DNA from: Talpa occidentalis
Lineage: Eukaryota; Chordata; Mammalia; Eulipotyphla; Talpidae
NCBI RefSeq assembly: GCF_014898055.3
Contig: NW_023601104.1
Span: 68,245,106 to 68,309,105, forward strand
Direction: 5' to 3'
DNA: 64,000 bases
Of this stretch, positions 1 to 16,800 are shown piece by piece. Numbering within the stretch: the stretch's first letter is position 1; each line of letters begins with the position of its first letter. Below the pieces are notes generated by a model, which did not search any database, was not told the DNA's origin, and saw nothing but the letters and a program-made list of their open reading frames with translations. The position numbers were made by a program, and so were the translations under genes.

Positions 1-419
1 CTTTAAGTAACTAAAGTAGATGTAACATATCTGGCTTAATGCTCTATTTTCAATATAATACCCAGCAAGTGTTCTTGCATTGGTGGGTGAGGTTTGTAAA
101 CTGAATTGTATTAGAAATGGAAACTAAAGTCACCATGTGCCTCCATCTTTAAAGGTGGCATATGAGGCAGTGTGTGATTTACAAACTGTCTTTGCTATTG
201 GGAGGCTGGACTGCCTCTGAAACTTTATTGGTCTTCTGGCTGTCTCTCTCAGCTCCTTGCAGCCCAGCTCCTTGCAGCCCAGGTTATCTCTACAAATGAT
301 CTCTACTTCCTAACTGGCCCTGTGCCAGTCAGACCAGGGGGCAACCTATCTTAGGAGAACTTCCCCACTCCAGCCCCAGACCCTGACTCCCTCAAGTACT
401 GAATTAAAAAAATACCTAC
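1..419. other. Intron of CCDC175, no exon seen
   Basis: Intron 4 of CCDC175 by position. I see no further exon and no clear repeat. A 15-bp tandem duplication (AGCTCCTTGCAGCCC twice) lies near 250-280. Confidence 0.5.
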
Positions 420-5453
<5,034 letters not shown>

Positions 5454-5539
5454 TTAGCCCGGGCCTTGAACCATTCTCGCGGAAGCCCTGTCACATTCAC
5501 TTGAAAGTCTCTCCAGTACAGCAGGAGCGGCGTTATGTA

Positions 5540-5680
5540 CAGTTGTTGGCCTCATTTTCACGAGGACTTTGTGAAACAGGCTCTCATTATTTCCAGTTGT
5601 ACAGACAAGAAAGCTGAGGCACAGATGACGAAGAGAACGGCCCAGGGTCACAAGAGGAAAATTTGGGGTTTAAGACAGGG
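5540..5680 (-). repeat. MIR SINE fragment
   Basis: 'cctcattttcacgaggac', 'gtacagacaagaaagctgaggcacag' and 'aacggcccagggtcaca' match the reverse-strand MIR core. Confidence 0.5.
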
Positions 5681-6004
5681 TCCGCGTACATCTTTTCACT
5701 ATGCTACAAACCCATGTCTGTTCTCCTTTAGAACTTTCCCTGTGTCTGTTCCATCACTGAACACGTGTTGCCTTGAATCAGTAGTTTCCCTCTGTCTTTC
5801 CAGCAAACTGTAAGTTGTCTGATCGCAGGAGTATTATTTTTCTCTGCACTCCAAAACCCAGTTCAGCTTCAGGCTCAGATGGAGTGTAACTTTGCCTTCC
5901 CCTCTTTTCTGGCTGGTTAGAAAGAAGCACAGATGATTTCAACCTCCCTTTGTTACCCTTCCTTTACAGCTGACAAAAATAAAGTCAGAATGCTAGCAAC
6001 CATG

Positions 6005-6170
6005 ATGATAGCTCCCGTTTGTAGGAGGCTTACTGGGTTCCAGGAACTGACCCCAATGCTTCCCCTCCAGTAACCCTTGTAAAGCCCATAATAACCCTTT
6101 GAGACAGGTGTTTTTGCAAATGAGGGTACACTGAACCTGTGCCAGAGCCACTGTGATTTCCTGCCCTAAA
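6005..6170 (-). repeat. MIR SINE fragment
   Basis: 'tactgggttccaggaactga', 'cagtaacccttgtaaagccc' and 'ataaccctttgagacaggtg' follow the reverse MIR consensus. Confidence 0.5.
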
Positions 6171-6639
6171 GAGGAAACTTCATATGAATGGCAGAACTCA
6201 TTCTAGAATCAGAGCCTCCTTCCTGGCCTTGCACACTCTTCTGAGTGCTGAGTCCCCTCGTATGCCAGAATTGACCTAGTCTTGGTATTCAGATCTGCCC
6301 CCGCCTTCTGTGCTCTCCTCTTCAGGCAGGGGCAAGGATCCTGGAACCCAAACACCCTCGCCAGCCTGTCTCCAGGTATATTCCACCTGTGGGCGACTGC
6401 TGGCCAAGAAACCACTATCTGTGTCTCTGGGAGTGGTGGTCTCTGACTGCCACAGTTGATGGTGAGTCTCAGCCATCCTGGTGGCTCTGTAAGTAGGGGG
6501 TTCCAACAGCCTCCAGCTGCTCAGCTTAAGCCTGGGAACGCAGGCAAGGGCAAAGCATATCCCTATGGGTCAGCCCCGGACTTGGCGATGGTGGAGTGTT
6601 TAATGTGAGCTGCTGGGCACTGAGTATTTACAAAAGATA

Positions 6640-6655
6640 CCGCTAGGTGGCGCCA
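6640..6655 (+). promoter_or_regulatory. Strong CTCF-like motif
   Basis: CCGCTAGGTGGCGCCA fits the CTCF core (CC-A/G-S-Y-AG-R/G-K-GGC-R-S-Y) at nearly every position. It sits about 1.4 kb upstream of the CCDC175 start codon. Binding is inferred, not shown. Confidence 0.6.
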
Positions 6656-6714
6656 GGGAAGAGACGTGAGCAGTGAGCAGTCAGCCTTCTCTTGTTATTC
6701 TCTTAGTGAACGGA

Positions 6715-6790
6715 AAAAAAGAGATCAGAAAAAGACCAGGCAGAGAGGGGAAAGCAGAGAGAAGAGGAAGGGGCGAAGGAAGAGGTAGGT
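6715..6790. repeat. Purine-rich low-complexity tract
   Basis: About 75 bp almost wholly A/G on the plus strand (GGAAAAAAAGAGATCAG through GAAGGGGCGAAGGAAGAGG). Confidence 0.6.
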
Positions 6791-6799
6791 AGCTGGAGA

Positions 6800-9700
6800 T
6801 GTCAGCCAAGCACACAAGAGCTCTTTCCCTTCCCGAAAGCCCTCCCCGTTCTGGGCAGTTTTGCTTTCCCTAAAAGTTCACATAGTTTGATCAATCCAGG
6901 CAGCTTTATTACATCCCAAACAATAATTGCTTTGACTAAGCACACGGGTGAGATTTAAACCTTGTTTCAAGAAAATGGCCTTGAAGGTGGGGAAAGAAGG
7001 TAAGGTTTTGAAGCACAATCACAAGCAGGTGAAGTTCCTGGTACAGTGAAGTGGTATAGTAATTATGACCCGCACCTGCAAAGCATTTTGCAGCTTTACA
7101 AAATGTGCATTTTGCGCCTATGAAATGATTTCGTCTTTATGCTAACTCTCCTACCTAATTATTATGATTATCCTCTTTTTTCAGGAAATAACCCGAGGAG
7201 TGTTTCCACAACCTTGAGGATGACCTCAGGCCGAATCCTTAGAGATGGACAATAGGAGTTCAGGCCTTCTGACTCCAGGTGTGGGGCATTCTCCCCTGTG
7301 CCACTGCTGCCTGTGGCCATGTGACCAGTCCAGGGGTGGGGGAGAGGGAGGGCAGCACGAGGGGTGCTCCTGACTGTTAAGGACATCAGCAAAGCCACAG
7401 AAGTGTCGCTGATAAGCACAGGGTGCATGGAGAGGAAAAGCAGGAGCCCAGCAGAAGTCTGGCTTGTGATCTCACTGTAAAAGACCTTTGATTCCAAATT
7501 AAGTAGTTTAGATTTTATGTTGTAGGCAATGCTGCTGTGACAATATCAGTGGAGAACAGATTAAATAGCTTCCTGCTGGCCGCTGCTTGGAATTCAGTTT
7601 ATTTCTGCCTGAGGTAACATTTCATGGTAGGATAGAATATCATTATCAATTACAGGCATTATGATTTTTTTTCCAAGTGAGCATCTGCAGAGTAATCAGG
7701 AGTTAAATTGAGCCTGAAACAGCCAATGCCATATTTAGCAAGAATGTCTTATTTTATTGTGACTTTAACAGTGATAATTGTTAAGGCTCGTTTATTTTTT
7801 AATAGACATTTCCATGACTTATGTAGCAATAGTGATCTATTTTTTTCTTATTTTTATTTAATTCTTATTGTTCAAAAGTAGGTTGCATGAGATGATTCAC
7901 CTGAAGATGATTTAGTAAAGATCTCTGGAGTAGTTAAGCTCACCATTTGATTTCAAAATCTGCCTTAAACTGAGAAAATATCAGATAACACTGACTTTCT
8001 AATTATTGCTAATTGATATTCTGCATTTCATACTCTTGTGGCGTACATTTTTTTACTCAGTGCCCTATTATGAAATTTTCCATGTCAATATATTTTACGT
8101 ATTCAACTGCTTAATATTTGATGTTTTTTAGTTGTTTTCAGCAGTTGCTATTGTAAAACTATTGTGCATGCATTTCTGGGAATATATCTGGTCTTGTGAG
8201 TATTTAAAAACAAAATCCTTCCTTATTGTTAACTAATTGGAGGTAAAAGTCATAGCTGCTCTACTGGAGGACAGAAAGAGCAGGGTTTCCGTGAGGATGA
8301 AGGCTAAGTGCGGCTAAGGTCCTGCATGGTCTAGATATGCCGGGGCACAGCCACCCTTCAAGGTTCGAATCTATTTTACCTCCCATTCAAAATTTTCCTC
8401 ATGGTATCTAGCATGTATTGAAGACCACTCAACTCAAATTGGACTACTTGGCATCAAAAGAGAAACATTTCCCCATGGGTTAATATAAAGCAGAAATATG
8501 GTGAAGAATTTTAAAATTAAGATAAATACAAATGCATCATGAAAAAGAAAACAAAGTCTTTTTAACTTCTGAAAGAGACGGTTTGCAGAAGCACCTTCCC
8601 CAGCAGGTGGCGCACATTCCCCCTGTATGCCCGCGCAGGCTCCCCTGAAGAGGGGGAATCAGGCTCAGGAAGCACCCTGGGCTTCCAGGGGTTGCGTGTA
8701 ACCCTTGAACCACTGAGATGCGAGAAAGCAATACAGGAACACATTTTAGGGAAATGTAGGCCTGTGGGCTGATTCTGCGGGGGAGGCACGCAGAGGACCC
8801 CCACACCGGAGAAGATACGTTGAAATGATGAGGCTCTCAGGAAAGGCAGAGCGTGCATTTATGGTCTCCATCTAGCTTCTCCTCCCAGTTCATGCAGGCA
8901 GCGTTTCCTCTTTGCCTCTTTCACCCTCTTTTCCCCCTATCTGGTCCAGGTGTAAGTGGGAAGGAAATAAAGTTTAGTGACCTATTCACTACTTGACTTT
9001 GACAAAGGAAGTTTTACCATTATTTAAGCCAAACAAGCATTTCTGCCATATTACTGATGAGTACTTGAACTACCTGGGATATGTTAACACCACATTAAAC
9101 ATACAGCTAAATTTAATTTAATAACGAAGTAGAAAAATGAAAAAGTCCATCAGTCTTAAGAATTTTAATTCTTATGTAAAGTTCACAAAGAAAAACATTT
9201 GGAGGGAAGATCTAATTCTATAGTAATATAGACAATGCTAATTACTTTATTTGAATTAAAAAAAGAATGTCTCACCTATTATACATGGTTACGTCATTTC
9301 CTTTAGAGATGATTGGAAAAGAACAAAGGTTTATAAAAATGGCCTTTACTATGAACTCTTGAAAGAGTATTATTTTTACATAGTCTGCTATTATTCACTT
9401 ATGACTTTGACTCATGTTCTAATTTAGTAATGATTTCCTTGGTCTTATAAAGAAAAACAACCCGTAAAACAACTTCCTTTCAAGAAGGCATAAACTAGAA
9501 CACTTGTGTGTGTGAGGCAAGCCGGCAACTATAAAGTGCCAATTCACGGGGGCGCTCTAGCAGATTAAGGAGCAATCAGATTCCTTCCAGCAGCATCCCC
9601 TAAAAGGCAACTGTGACCCAGGACACAAAAGAATTCATTTCAATTTATTCATCAAAGAAATTGTGGCCAGCCAGACTGATTTTGTAATATTGAATTTAAT

Positions 9701-10080
9701 ATTATAAACATCAAACTAAAAAAAAAAAAAGAAAAAGAACTCAGACTGAAGATGAGAACGGCACTTTTGCTCGGCTCAGCAGAGCTCATTCATTCCTTAA
9801 ACCACAGCCACGCTGGCTAAAGCCAAAACACCCGCGCTGGTTCCTGTATGTCTCCCCACCGGTTTCTCAGAAGTTTGGGTACTTGGAGCTGCTCTATCTA
9901 AGCACAGTGTGGTAGATACTGAAGCCCCATAGCAGCGTAGCAAGGCCAGCACCCAGCCTCCCTCAAGTGCATTCGGGGAAGGAGGGCGCTGTCCCCCCAC
10001 TTCTCAGTAGTGACTGTTTACAATGGAAAACAGGTGGAGTAACAGCCGTAGACTGCACAGGAGCATCAGGGCCAGTCTGA
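6800..10080. other. Intergenic DNA between CCDC175 and RTN1
   Basis: No exon supported. The stretch 7500-7900 is repeat-poor, with AT-rich homeobox-like words (see findings). An A-run (9718-9730) and plain AT-rich sequence make up much of the rest. The open frames here have no family-like content. Confidence 0.5.
8600..8615 (+). promoter_or_regulatory. Strong CTCF-like motif
   Basis: CCAGCAGGTGGCGCAC matches the CTCF core in the same orientation as the motif at 6640. It lies between the CCDC175 5' end and the RTN1 3' end. Confidence 0.55.
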
Positions 10081-10087
10081 GGTGTCA

Positions 10088-10762
10088 TGGTTTGTCATAG
10101 ATTGAATTGTGTCCCCCCAAAAAAAACATGTTTAAGTCCCAAATCCCCACTCCTCAAAATGTGACCTTATTTGGAATAAGCTCTTTTTTTTAAAAACAAT
10201 ATATTTTTAAAAGATTTATTTATTTATACAAGCACTGGGTATAGTCAGAAGCGCAGGAGGGTGAGAGAATTCACCAGAGCCAGAGCAGGGAACAGAACAG
10301 ACAGACCGATGAAATACACTGCTGAGGGGAGCAGCGGGTGGCAGGAGAGGTCTGCGCGCCACATGGGACCCTCCTTGTGGGACCCTCCTCCGGTGGCCGG
10401 GGAGCAGCTGGGGATCGAATTGGCGCTGCAGAGGCTGCGGGCAGCTTGGCAACCCAGTGCTCAACCGCTGCGCCACCGGGAGGCCCTGGAATAAGCTCTT
10501 TTAAGAGGCAGACAAGTAAAAAGTGAAGGGAGACGATGGGAAGTGCTGGGCTGATGCATCTACAAACCTGGATGATGGAACAAGTGGCAGCCAGAAGAGC
10601 CCAGGAAGATCCTCCCCCAGAGAGTCCAGAGGGAGTGGGGCCCACACAACGCCTCGGCTTTAGACCTCCAGCCTTCACTACTGTGAGAGAACACATTTCT
10701 GTTGTTTTAAGGCATCAGTTTTTGGCACTTTGTTAGGGCAACCCCAGAAAACTAGTACAGGT
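10088..10762 (+). mobile_element. MaLR-type (MLT1/MST-like) solo LTR, split by a SINE
   Basis: The left part reads TGTCATGGTTTG then 'agattgaattgtgtcccccc' and 'ccccactcctcaaaatgtga'. The right part continues 'aagaggcagacaag ... ctccagccttcactactgtg ... ttctgttgttttaaggcatc ... ttgttagggcaaccccagaa' and ends ACTAGTACA. This is the recalled MaLR LTR layout, TG...CA. The SINE at 10188-10487 was inserted later, with a clear target duplication. Confidence 0.6.
10188..10487 (-). mobile_element. tRNA-derived SINE (window family), reverse
   Basis: The reverse complement has a pol III A box (TGGCGCAGCGG type), a B box (GGTTCGA type, here as TTCGATCCCC), a body, and a TAAATAAATC tail followed by A/T-rich sequence. 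It is flanked by the duplication TGGAATAAGCTCTTTT (10172-10187 and 10488-10503), so the insertion is authentic. The host is the MaLR LTR. Confidence 0.88.
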
Positions 10763-11577
10763 GGAGAGAGAGCAGAGGATGTACTTCCTTTATTCCTGAA
10801 ATGACAGGTAAAGCGGATGGCAGCTGTGTCATCTGCCCATTCCTTTGCCTACTGAACTCATCTTCAGGTTTAAGAATGTTTCACTTTTGCAGCTTTTAGA
10901 GTAACTCACTCACTCTGGGTTCCCCAGGGGGTGCTGATCTTGGTCCTCTTCTTACCTGTTCACTGGGTCCTCACACTATTTCCACAGCACCCGACTGATC
11001 TTGCCGATGGAGGACACCAAGGCCTTCATGTTCCACACCTGTCATCTGGGTGGCTGGAGGCTCCTCAGGAAACTTCCTTTCCCACTGCCAGCAAGTGGAA
11101 TTCCTCACTGTACCTCCTCTAAGGAGCAGCTGCTTAGAGAGGAATTCTAAGCCGACAGGAAGGAGGAAGATGCTGCCAAAGCAGATGTTTAAGGTTAATT
11201 CTACATAATGAGGTCATTTAGAAAAACTTTGGCGAAGGTTGGAGACCGAAAAAGAAAGCCTCTTCTGTATCTAGTAGCCAGAAAAATCCACAGGCACCAA
11301 ACTAAGCTTATCATCTTCCTTGACAATCCAGCTCTTCTGGGCTTTCTAACCTGAAAAATGGTACTGCACCCTCTTGAGCAACTTGTCCTAGACCTGGGGC
11401 TAGGGTAAGAGAAGAGTGGCCTGGGGTGCAAAATATAAGGGTGCACTCACCTTCAAGGTTGACCTTGGTGCTGAAACCCCTCATCAATCACCAGCACTGG
11501 CCCCACTACCATCCACATCACCTGCTGCTGCTGCTCTGAGCACTTGGCCTCAGGGGTTGATAACAAGCATCATCCCA

Positions 11578-11856
11578 GGCCTCCCCTGGTGGTGCAGCGG
11601 TTGAGCACTGGGCTGCGAAGCTGTCCACAGCGCCAGTGTAATCCCTGGCCACAGGCAAGGGTCTCACATGGTGCGCAGACCTCTCCTGCCGCCCGCTGCT
11701 CCCCTCAGCGATGTATTTCGTCAGTCTGCCTGTTCTGTTCCCCACTCTGGCTCTGGTGAATTCCCTCGCCCTCCTGCGCTTCTGACTGTACCCAGTGCTT
11801 GTATAAATAAATAAATAAATAAATCTTAAAAAAAAAAAAAACCAAAAAAAAAAACC
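11578..11856 (+). mobile_element. tRNA-derived SINE (window family)
   Basis: Begins GGCCTCCCCTGGTGGTGCAG, has the body ending GTACCCAGTGCTTGTATAAA, the tail (AAAT)n-CTT, then an A-rich run. Imperfect flanking repeats AAGCATCATCCCA and AAACATCAGCCCCA suggest an aged target duplication. It is intergenic, head-to-head with the copy at 10188 about 1.1 kb away. Confidence 0.85.
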
Positions 11857-12609
11857 AAACATCAGCCCCAGGTGAGTCTCTCCTTTCTTCACTGCTTTAG
11901 TGCAGGCCTAGTCCTTTGTCACCTGTTTGCTGTTACTTATGCAACTATGACCTCCTATAGACTCCGAATTGCCAGTCAAGCAGACTCAGTGTGTTAATAC
12001 GATTCACTGGGATCTAAGGAATAAGCCCAGACTCTTTAGTATTCAGATTTCTTCCCATGTGGCCTCCACCCACCCTCCAACCTTACCTGACCATCCCAAT
12101 GTGCTCACCACCCCAATGTGCTCACCATTCTCTGCATGGGTTGGGTAGTTCAATGTCTTAGCATCATATGTTCTTTCTTCACACTGGGATGAAGTTTCTT
12201 TGTCTAGAAAAAGCCAGGTTAGGACCCAGCCTCAAAGTTTGCCTCCCCTGAAATACCTGTCTGTTGCTCAAGTCTTGTATTGCAGCCTTTAATGTCATGC
12301 TGCCTTTTATTTAGTTGGCACTGCCACACCTTCGCCTCCCCCCTCCCTGCATCTGGGCTGCTGGCACTGTGTCCAGTTGCCTGGGGGTTGCCACACCACA
12401 CTGAACAGCGGGGTGACGCTGTATGAGCTTAGTGATCCCAAGTGCTAAACTGCTCAACGGTAGCTTCTTATCAACGACAGTTTCTTTTTTCTCCTAATAC
12501 TTCCATTTCTCCTACTGTTACCACCTTTATCTACGTCTACCTTGTCCTCTTTAAGTTTGGACTAAAACAGTGAAATAACACATGCAATTGGCTTTTGCAC
12601 AAAGTGCAA

Positions 12610-12732
12610 GCCCCTGTTAGAAGACTGAGTTTGGTGAGGACAGGAATTGTCCTCTCTTATTCACAGCCCTATATGCAGTGCTTGGCACAGGGTAATAATA
12701 AATAAATGCTCAATAAATAATTACTAAAAGTG
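12610..12732 (+). repeat. L2 LINE 3'-end fragment
   Basis: 'gaggacaggaattgtcctct ... cagccctatatgcagtgcttggcacagg ... aataaatgctcaataaataa' matches the L2 tail. Confidence 0.65.
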
Positions 12733-13058
12733 AGTTCATAGCAATTATGTTTTGTGCCAGCACTTGGGGTGCATATTAGATGTTTGTGGAAGAATTGATA
12801 TCACTTTCACATTTTTTAAAAACTAAAAATATCTGCATCAACCCCACAGAAGCACGTTTCCCAGTCTCACGAGTCTTCAGGGACTTCTATTGCTGTCCGA
12901 CAGGAGCCTTGTGCCAGGCTGGGGCTGAACCTTGCCGTCCTAGAGACGGGAGGAGAGTGAGCCCTTGGTCTCAGCCTCCTCACTTGTCGTCCCCTAGAGC
13001 TTTCACTTTTCTGTTAAAAGCACAAGAAGAAAAGGAGGAGCATCTACATTTAGTAACA

Positions 13059-13064
13059 TTTATT
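13059..13064 (-). terminator. Candidate poly(A) signal of RTN1
   Basis: AATAAA on the minus strand, about 760 nt after the stop codon, followed downstream by a T/G-rich stretch (CTTCTTGTGCTTTTAAC). This is the last signal before sequence that shows no transcript-like features. Confidence 0.55.
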
Positions 13065-13312
13065 TATGCATTCAGTATCAAGTACATAAGTGCAAATATC
13101 CAGAGTCCATAATTAAGTCCATTAGGAACTACAGAGGAAGTAATACAAATTGTAATAAAGTTGACATGCTGGTACTTTTTAGTTACCATACATGTAAATC
13201 AGTCCATCGGTCCCACACAACAAAAGTACTGCATGTTTGTTTGGGGTTTATTCATTGATTTAAGTTATACAAAACTGATTACCATAAGTACAGTCGACTT
13301 TTTATTTTTACG

Positions 13313-13313
<1 letters not shown>

Positions 13314-13344
<31 letters not shown>
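13314..13344. repeat. (TG)n microsatellite in the RTN1 3' UTR
   Basis: About 15 uninterrupted TG units on the plus strand, giving CA repeats in the RTN1 mRNA. Confidence 0.95.
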
Positions 13345-13345
<1 letters not shown>

Positions 13346-13822
13346 GGAAAAACACTAAAACATCAGTCTACGATTCTATATGTTGTTAGTAAAGGTTAAT
13401 CCGACCAGCAACCCGAGGACATAGAAGCGACTTCCACTACTGCATCGGTGCACTTGGCGGGGAAGGCGTAGCCACAGGAACAAGAGAAGCTACAGAGCAT
13501 CGCAGAGGAGGAGAACACTGTGGGGGAGGGAAGGGCCGTGGGCTCTCACCATCATGCACTTTTTTTTTTTTTTAGCAACACAAAATTAAAAACCACATCT
13601 AATACACTTTTCTCTATATTTTAGTGCTTGACACAAATGACTCAAATATCCTAAGAGTACAGGAACAGCCTAAAAACAGCTGTTTTAAAGTTTGTCTCTA
13701 AGATTATGGTATGGGGGGTGGGGGGAGAGAGAGAAACAATCAATTTGCAGTAACATGTAAGAACAGAGCTGTTACTACGGCAGACATTCCTGTTTGTGTC
13801 CAGTCCCCGGTGGGATGTCAGC

Positions 13823-13865
13823 TTACTCGGCGTGTCTCTTAGCGCCTGGGATTTTAGCCTGGATC
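13823..13865 (-). CDS. RTN1: RTN1 last coding exon with stop
   Basis: Acceptor TTTTTAG before 13865. It encodes [13 protein letters not shown] then TAA (13825-13823). The basic C-terminus KRHAE resembles the lysine/arginine-type ER retrieval tails of reticulons. Confidence 0.96.
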
Positions 13866-16800
13866 CTAAAAAGGCAATATCAAAGGGTAGTAAGTCACAA
13901 GTGTTATGAACTTAAGCGTTTTGTGAGTTTATAATGTGTTGTTGCTGTAACTAGCTAAGTGACCAAGTAGTTGAAAATTCCAGAAGACATGATGTGTGAT
14001 TGTCTTCTAAGAACATTTCTCTGCAGCCTTAAGAAAGTATAAATTAGATGATGAATTGAATGACACAAGAAAGTCGCATTCCTGAAATAACTTTTTTTTT
14101 TTGAATCTCTCATTTTTATTTTTTACATCATTTTTCATTTTAAAACAATATTAAATAACTTATTTTTTAATTGAGACAACACCGGTTTACAAAGCAGAGG
14201 CACACAGGACTCCCCACCCCTCAAGTGTATGCTCCACACCAACCCCACCACCAGGGCACCTACAGTCTTCCTTTATAGTTAAGTGATAACTTTTTAAGTA
14301 GTCAAAGGTGTCAATTTATTTCAGGATTATGGAAACTACGATATAGTTAGGGTGACTGTCACCCAATCTGGGACACTTCTGAAAGAGAAAGGGGTTGCAA
14401 TTACTATTTCATGGACACATATGAACAGGGATGGTTCTAGGTAAAGGAACTTAGCACACTTGGCAGAGCTAAACTGCTCACAACTGGAATGAAGAAACTG
14501 GGTCCTCGTTCCCGTTTTGTTACTAATTAGCTGTGTGATACAGGCCAGTCAATGAGCTTTCCTGTTCCTAGAATGTGCATCTTTTTATGTGGTATAGACT
14601 AGATATCTCCAGCACCCTGAAAATTCTGTGATTTTCACAGTATGGCAGCATTATTTTTAAAGTAAGTTATGCTAGAAACTTTCTGTTTTCTAAAATCAAA
14701 GCTTTATGCACTAAATCAAGCAGCTTTTGATTGAGACTGTTCTGTGCCAGACATCCTCCCAACAAAAGGGAGAAGGTGCCTTGCTCTCACGGACCTCTCA
14801 TTCTCATCAGCATTGGGGAGCCAGAAATAAACAAGTGGATAAAAATGGTGAGTTCTGTTGCTGGAATTATTCTAATATGGAAGCAAAATTTCAGAGATTG
14901 AAGTTGACCCCACGAAGTAAGACCCCACCAAGAAATTTCCTTCAAAATTTAGTGCTGGGCAAAACAGTTTCTTTTGAAGAGCTTATTTGCTTGTTTTATC
15001 TCAGACATTCTGACTATCTCAAATCCATTGCTTTAGCTCTGCTCATCACCTAGTCCAGCCACATGACTCTAAGATTGCTAGAGGGGGATCATGTAGACAA
15101 GGTCTAGTTCTTCTTGACATGTATTTGTTGTTGAAATCTAGATCAGCCTTTGATTAAAACAAAATCTTGAATAATAATGCAATATAAAAATCATGATTTT
15201 AGATGGAGATGTGTCTAAAATCACTAGTTTAAAAATGAAGAAAAATGACTAAGTTTAATGGCCATGTTAAGCTGTGGATACTTCGAACTGGAGTCTTTTT
15301 CTCCTAAATATACAAAGTAGCCATAAAGTAGAATCTATTTAAAGACTCGGGTTTAAAAAGCAATGGTATGAAATAAATAAGCAAACAAACATGCACGCTT
15401 GTTAAGATGGGGTATAACTTAAAGTGTAATAAATGTTTTAAAGATCTTTTAAAATTTTGAAGTTCTGAAAATAATTTCAGTGATTTAAAAAAATTAGTAA
15501 TATTTGTTTAAAAGATTGAAATTGTTTTTTGACTTGTTTTCATTTAAATTAATCTACTATAATTAAGTTTACTTTTCTGATTCAAGCTTCTTGCTTTCCT
15601 CCAACCCATTTGTTTTTGAATATGAGGCCAGTCCCCAGATAGAATTTAATATCATTAATTTATTAAAACTCATTCATCGTGATATCTGAAATGAACCACT
15701 GAAAGTTTTCTCTAACTGGGACTTTAAAAGTTTATAATTATTTCCTGAAACAATCTAATTAGGAGAGACATGGATATATGACTCAGATAAGTGAATGAAT
15801 GATCATAAATTAACATACTGTCTTACTACCTATATACTGCCCCTTACCTAATCCACTCAAATGTGACTAAGACAGTCTCTCCTTTTAACAAACTGTACTA
15901 TATAACTTACTTTGCCACAATAGCGTTTATGTGAGTCCTCACAAGTCCCAGATATTGGTCAATCTGTGCCTACAAAGAGAAAGAAATCATGAGTACATCC
16001 AAAAGTCATGAGGTATAAATTCAACATGAATGTTTGACATCACACAGAACTTACCTGGTGCTTAACATACACTACAGGTAGAGTAAACATTGAAACCACA
16101 GCTGGGATAAAAAAACAAATACAGTATTAAAATTCTGAGCCATCAGTAAGTATAAGTATATAGATACATTTCTATATAGATAGGTGCTATTATAGCATTA
16201 TTTATAATAGCCAGCTTTCTAGATAAGACAGACAATTCATAAGGAAAACAAAGAGATGCTGAGCCCCATATAGATTTTAAATAATTATTTCCAGAATGAG
16301 GGTGACTGTGCCCTCCCAAGATGAAAATTAATTTGTGTTCATAACTGCCACTATAAACAGATTCTCCATCAGAAGTAAAATAAAACCAGTTCTGTTAGGG
16401 AAAAAAAATCACAAATTATTCTCCACATGTAAAATTATACTCTTCCTTGAATTGTGCTGGCCAAGGAGATGGTCTACATTGGGACATCGGGTATTTATTC
16501 CTGGGAATCTCTCTAAATGAGCCAACAGCTTGCAGCCTAGGCAGCTGTTCGAGGAGGGTGAGTCCTAACCCTGGGCTATCCTTACCCATGAGCAGCAGGG
16601 TCAGGCCATTGAAGAGAGCGCCAACGTAGGTCAGGAGCCACATCAGGACTGCAAACTGGGGGATGAAACAATGATCACAGCTTCTCAAACCATTTGTGAC
16701 AGATAAAGTCTCATCTCACTGACTTTTTTTTAAGAGTAGAATATGAGGCAACATGCATGGAGGTTTCAGCAGGAAATGTGAGTGCATACAAAACTCATTA

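Larger units (their letters stand above)
13040..13822 (-). other. RTN1: RTN1 3' untranslated region (probable extent)
   Basis: About 780 nt from the stop codon to just past the AATAAA read on the minus strand at 13064-13059. It contains a perfect dinucleotide repeat (CA in the mRNA) at 13314-13344 and an A-run in the mRNA at 13561-13575. Other minus-strand AATAAA-like words lie upstream (near 13250 and 13305), so shorter ends are possible. Confidence 0.6.

Noticed and set aside
9540..9560. Third CTCF motif at CACGGGGGCGCTCTAG
   Set aside because: The GGGGGCGCT core fits, but the upstream half does not match; too weak.
12090..12128. Tandem repeat CCAATGTGCTCACCA
   Set aside because: Just two copies of a 15-17 bp unit; no array and no CRISPR-like spacing.
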